Assembly (NCBI GenBank): GCA_938029995.1
Contig: CALHGI010000276.1
Span: forward strand, 1 to 14,829
DNA from: an uncultured cyanobacterium
GTDB taxonomy: Bacteria > Cyanobacteriota > Cyanobacteriia > Phormidesmidales > Phormidesmidaceae
Direction of reading: 5' to 3'
Length of the DNA: 14,829 bases
Under the pieces are notes generated by a model. It searched no databases. It was not told the origin of the DNA and saw only the letters and a list, made by a program, of their open reading frames with translations. The position numbers were made by a program, and so were the translations under genes. This document shows positions 12,929 to 14,829 of this stretch, one piece after another. Numbering within the stretch: position 1 is the first letter of the stretch; each line of letters begins with the position of its first letter.

Positions 12929-13812
12929 CACAGAGAAACTTCACCCGAAAATACCAAGACAGCAGGGCCGGTCATATATATGTGATTGTTGGCGGTAGAC
13001 CATTGGATCTGAAGAGGCCCCCCCGGCAGTTCAACGGTAGCTTTTCCCATGGCCAGATCAGCACTGTCGTCCAGACGGCACTTCCCGTTGAGGACCGCAG
13101 CGACAAATGCGGCACAGGCTCCTGTCCCACAGGCTAAGGTGGGGCCAGCGCCCCGTTCCCACACCAACATTTTCAGATAGTCAGGTTGTACCACCTGAAT
13201 AAACTCGGTGTTAATGCGCTGGGGAAACACTTGATGGGATTCAAACAAGGGTCCAATGTCGTCCAAGGGCACCGCTGCAATATCCTCCACAAAGGTAATG
13301 CAGTGGGGATTACCCATGCTGACACAGGTCACTTGATAGGTTTGCTCGGCCACCGCTAGGGGCACGTCAATAACTTTTTCATCCGCAGGGGCCAAGGTGG
13401 TGGGAATTTCCCTGGCCAGCAAATGCGGTTCGCCCATATCCACCGTAATCTGGCCATCGGGCTGCAGCGTGGGCACAATCGTTCCGGCCAAGGTGTGAAT
13501 TCGATAGCTGTGGGGGGCCTTGGGGGGCTGCCCAGCAGCGGAGTCAAGGGCCGCTAGATATTGGGCCAGGCAACGAATCCCATTGCCGCACATCTCTGGC
13601 TCTGAACCGTCAGAGTTAAAAATGCGCATGGTGTAATCTGTCCCCGGTGCGGCGGGCAGGGCAAAAATCACGCCGTCGGCACCGATGCCCTGGTTGCGAT
13701 CGCACAGCGCCACAGCTTGCTCACGGGTCAGGAGCGGAGATGCCTGATGCCGATTATCCAACAGAATAAAATCGTTACCGAGCCCATGATATTTACTAAA
13801 CGGTAGACCCAT
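12928..13812 (-). CDS. dapF: Diaminopimelate epimerase
   Basis: Cofactor-independent interconversion of LL- and meso-diaminopimelate, giving the peptidoglycan cross-linking residue and the lysine precursor. 294 residues from ATG 13812. The N-terminal motif [17 protein letters not shown] (5-21) is followed by IGADGVIF (43-50), [19 protein letters not shown] with catalytic Cys75, VSMGNPHC (164-171), and [17 protein letters not shown] with the second catalytic Cys228. The length of about 290 fits the cyanobacterial form and nothing is missing. A HIP1 octamer lies at 13696-13703. It overlaps surE by one base (TGATG) and is divergent from hfq across a 191-bp region rich in dyads, an arrangement also known in Synechocystis, where dapF and hfq are neighbours. 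Confidence 0.97.
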   Translation of the reverse strand: MGLPFSKYHGLGNDFILLDNRHQASPLLTREQAVALCDRNQGIGADGVIFALPAAPGTDYTMRIFNSDGSEPEMCGNGIRCLAQYLAALDSAAGQPPKAPHSYRIHTLAGTIVPTLQPDGQITVDMGEPHLLAREIPTTLAPADEKVIDVPLAVAEQTYQVTCVSMGNPHCITFVEDIAAVPLDDIGPLFESHQVFPQRINTEFIQVVQPDYLKMLVWERGAGPTLACGTGACAAFVAAVLNGKCRLDDSADLAMGKATVELPGGPLQIQWSTANNHIYMTGPAVLVFSGEVSL

Positions 13813-13874
13813 GGCGTCAGGAAGTATGCGTGAACGGTGTACCGGGAGTAGTATAGACCGGGTACGTTATAGCC

Positions 13875-13898
13875 ATCGGCTGCAGGCTTTCAGCCGAT
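13875..13898 (-). repeat. 8-bp stem-loop in the dapF leader
   Basis: On the minus strand ATCGGCTG, loop AAAGCCTG, CAGCCGAT forms a perfect 8-bp hairpin 63 bp before the dapF ATG. It would lie in the leader RNA if transcription begins farther upstream. No T-run follows, so it is not a simple terminator. Confidence 0.4.
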
Positions 13899-13906
13899 CA
13901 ATCCGC

Positions 13907-13921
13907 ACATAGCTGCTATGT
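13907..13921. promoter_or_regulatory. 15-bp palindrome between dapF and hfq, candidate operator
   Basis: ACATAGC-T-GCTATGT is a perfect 7-1-7 palindrome. It sits between the divergent genes, 24 bp upstream of the proposed hfq -35 and about 95 bp upstream of dapF. The compact, odd-centred dyad is typical of a dimeric repressor site; the regulator is unknown. Confidence 0.4.
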
Positions 13922-13944
13922 ACAGCTGGCAATATTCACCTAAG

Positions 13945-13972
13945 TTGTGAACTATGTGCGCAAAGCTATATT
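13945..13972 (+). promoter_or_regulatory. Promoter of hfq
   Basis: TTGTGA (13945-13950, 4 of 6), a 16-bp spacer, TATATT (13967-13972, 5 of 6). The predicted start near 13979 leaves a leader of about 25 nt before the ATG at 14004. It also argues against an upstream ATG at 13947, which would lie inside this promoter. Confidence 0.55.
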
Positions 13973-13988
13973 ACTGTTTCATCCACGT

Positions 13989-13997
13989 TTATCCACA
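13989..13997 (+). promoter_or_regulatory. Perfect DnaA-box sequence in the hfq leader
   Basis: TTATCCACA matches the consensus DnaA box exactly. A related TCATCCACG (7 of 9) lies 10 bp upstream at 13979-13987. It lies between the predicted transcription start and the ATG of hfq. No replication genes are in the window, so a role as an origin is not supported; DnaA control of hfq is possible but unproven. Confidence 0.4.
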
Positions 13998-14003
13998 ACT
14001 GCC

Positions 14004-14216
14004 ATGGCTACCGAATTTGACACAGGTTTACCCAGCGTTCGCCAAGTCCAATCCCTGATCCGCGAACAAAACGCTGTTGAGCTCAAACTAATGACCGGCG
14101 ACACCTTCAACGGCATCGTTGTCTGGCAGGATGCCCATGCGATTTGCCTAAGTGTAGATGGCCAAACCATCATGGTCATGCGCCCAGCCGTCGCCTATGT
14201 AAAAATTGCCAACTAA
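14004..14216 (+). CDS. hfq: Cyanobacterial Hfq, Sm-fold RNA chaperone homologue
   Basis: 70 residues from ATG 14004; an upstream ATG at 13947 would add 19 unconserved residues and start inside the promoter. The signature FDTGLPSVRQVQSLIREQ (5-22) is the cyanobacterial Hfq N-terminal helix. It is followed by the Sm1 strands ELKLMTGDTFNGIVVWQD and the Sm2 strand MVMRPAVAYVKI. The C-terminus is short and the canonical proteobacterial YKHAI motif is absent, as in other cyanobacteria. In Synechocystis this protein binds the pilus ATPase PilB1 and is needed for type IV pilus function, with weak classical sRNA binding. No Shine-Dalgarno is evident. It is divergent from dapF and followed by the 105-bp foldback element. 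Confidence 0.92.
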   Translation: MATEFDTGLPSVRQVQSLIREQNAVELKLMTGDTFNGIVVWQDAHAICLSVDGQTIMVMRPAVAYVKIAN

Positions 14217-14750
14217 CCCCCGTTTGCCATCGAACCCGGCCTTCCCTAAATCAAAAGGTTGCTGATCCTCGGGATGATTGCGGCTGAACCGTACCGTTCC
14301 AGCGTGCGTCTAATCGATCGGTTCGTCCCCCAAATCAGCAACCTTTTGATTTGCCGAGGCCCCATGGATAATTGCTGCCATTGACTGCTTTACCAAGATG
14401 CGTCGATCGATGGAAATTGGGGCAAAGCAAGATTGCTCAAATCAAACCATCGCGAAGTTCAGAAGCACCTAAACTTCTGAGATAGAAATCAGGCCCACAG
14501 TCAGTCATCTTAGCCTCGTTTTTTCACGACCTACACAACAGTAAGCGGTCTAGTTTTTTACACTTAGCGATCGATATTTTCAACTAGCTAAAGTATTTTT
14601 TACTCAGATTTAAAGCACCATAATCTGCACCAAAGTCTAGCTAAAAAAGAACAGATTCTATCATCAATAGAAATTTGTGGACTTTTTAATTCAATACTTA
14701 GGCCTCCACTTATTAATTTTAATCGATTAGTCCCTCGTATTTTTATGCAG
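14217..14750. other. Non-coding region after hfq
   Basis: 534 bp without a supported gene. The first part is GC-balanced and holds the foldback element at 14248-14352. A further 7-bp hairpin (TCAGAAG/CTTCTGA) lies at 14459-14480. From about 14510 the DNA becomes distinctly AT-rich with several T5-T6 runs. No tRNA, CRISPR repeat or transposase fragment was found. Confidence 0.6.
14248..14352. repeat. Foldback element with perfect 19-bp terminal inverted repeats
   Basis: AAATCAAAAGGTTGCTGAT (14248-14266) is exactly complementary to 14334-14352, enclosing 67 bp. Inside, GAACCG (14286-14291) pairs with CGGTTC (14319-14324). Outside, GGCCT (14238-14242) pairs with AGGCC (14357-14361). The whole stretch can fold into one long interrupted hairpin of about 124 nt beginning some 20 bp after the hfq stop. 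No transposase and no clear target-site duplication are seen. Options are a MITE-like element, the 3' structure of the hfq mRNA, or a structured RNA. Confidence 0.7.
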
Positions 14751-14829
14751 TTAGTGTGCTTGCTTCATCACCTTCGGGAACAATAGAGCCAAGACAATCC
14801 TCGGATACATTTTCCAGGGTTTAGCAAGG
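14751..14829 (-). CDS. Possible C-terminal end of an unidentified protein (partial)
   Basis: A minus-strand frame open to the window edge, ending in TAA at 14751-14753. It encodes 25 residues, LAKPWKMYPRIVLALLFPKV followed by MKQAH. The hydrophobic stretch with basic ends resembles a genuine protein C-terminus, and the coding extent coincides with the end of the AT-rich spacer. The other two minus-strand frames are interrupted or unremarkable. It is too short to name a family. Confidence 0.4.
   Translation of the reverse strand, partial: LAKPWKMYPRIVLALLFPKVMKQAH

Noticed and set aside
13945..14760. Chromosomal replication origin around the DnaA box and AT-rich DNA
   Set aside because: Only one perfect and one degenerate box are present, the AT-rich segment is 500 bp away, and no dnaA or dnaN is nearby.
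14740..14820. Minus-strand frame ending in EGDEASTLTA
   Set aside because: It is interrupted by TAA at 14821-14823 and has no start codon; the neighbouring frame open to the edge is more protein-like.

Overview
The window is best read as chromosomal DNA of a cyanobacterium. Six copies of the octamer GCGATCGC (HIP1) occur in 14.8 kb, against about 0.2 expected by chance. Several genes also have cyanobacterial forms: a DUF98-type chorismate lyase, a short Hfq divergent from dapF, a cyanobacterial-type SurE and a CapA-like protein with a cyanobacterial N-terminal extension. Genus cannot be decided from the sequence. There is no sign of a prophage, insertion sequence, CRISPR array or plasmid; this is mostly ordinary housekeeping and envelope DNA.

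Layout. 1-1072 (-): N-terminal 357 residues of biotin carboxylase (accC), cut by the window edge. 1286-1367 (+): tRNA-Leu(GAG), followed by a strong intrinsic terminator. 1579-2247 (+): chorismate lyase, the entry step to plastoquinone head-group synthesis. 2287-2454 (-): small zinc-ribbon-like DUF2256 protein. 2569-7841 (+): trmJ tRNA methyltransferase, a membrane-anchored beta-lactamase-fold serine hydrolase, and a 975-residue membrane-anchored CapA-like protein with its own consensus promoter. 7842-8335: gene-poor spacer. 8336-8581 (+): 81-residue helix-turn-helix protein whose stop codon interlocks with that of the convergent gene. 8578-10050 (-): membrane-anchored Ig-like plus beta-propeller protein of unknown role. 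10208-11987 (-): overlapping pair of a TIGR03943/DUF1980 protein and a YcgR/ArsP-type permease. 12191-13812 (-): dapF and surE, coupled through TGATG. 14004-14216 (+): hfq. 14217-14750: AT-rich non-coding DNA with a 105-bp foldback element. 14751-14829 (-): possible C-terminus of a further gene.

How the genes relate. accC (fatty acid synthesis), chorismate lyase (plastoquinone), dapF (lysine and peptidoglycan precursor), trmJ and the tRNA are core metabolism and translation. The serine hydrolase, CapA-like protein and Ig/propeller protein share one plan, a basic cytoplasmic N-terminus, one membrane helix and an extracytoplasmic domain, and probably act at the cell wall or surface. The permease and DUF1980 protein form one transport module of unknown substrate.

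The observations I rate highest are: loss of essentially every expected metal ligand in the CapA domain (a likely pseudoenzyme); the 19-bp perfect inverted repeat after hfq; and the dense cis-signals between dapF and hfq (two dyads, a promoter and a perfect DnaA box). No clearly new multi-gene system was identified.
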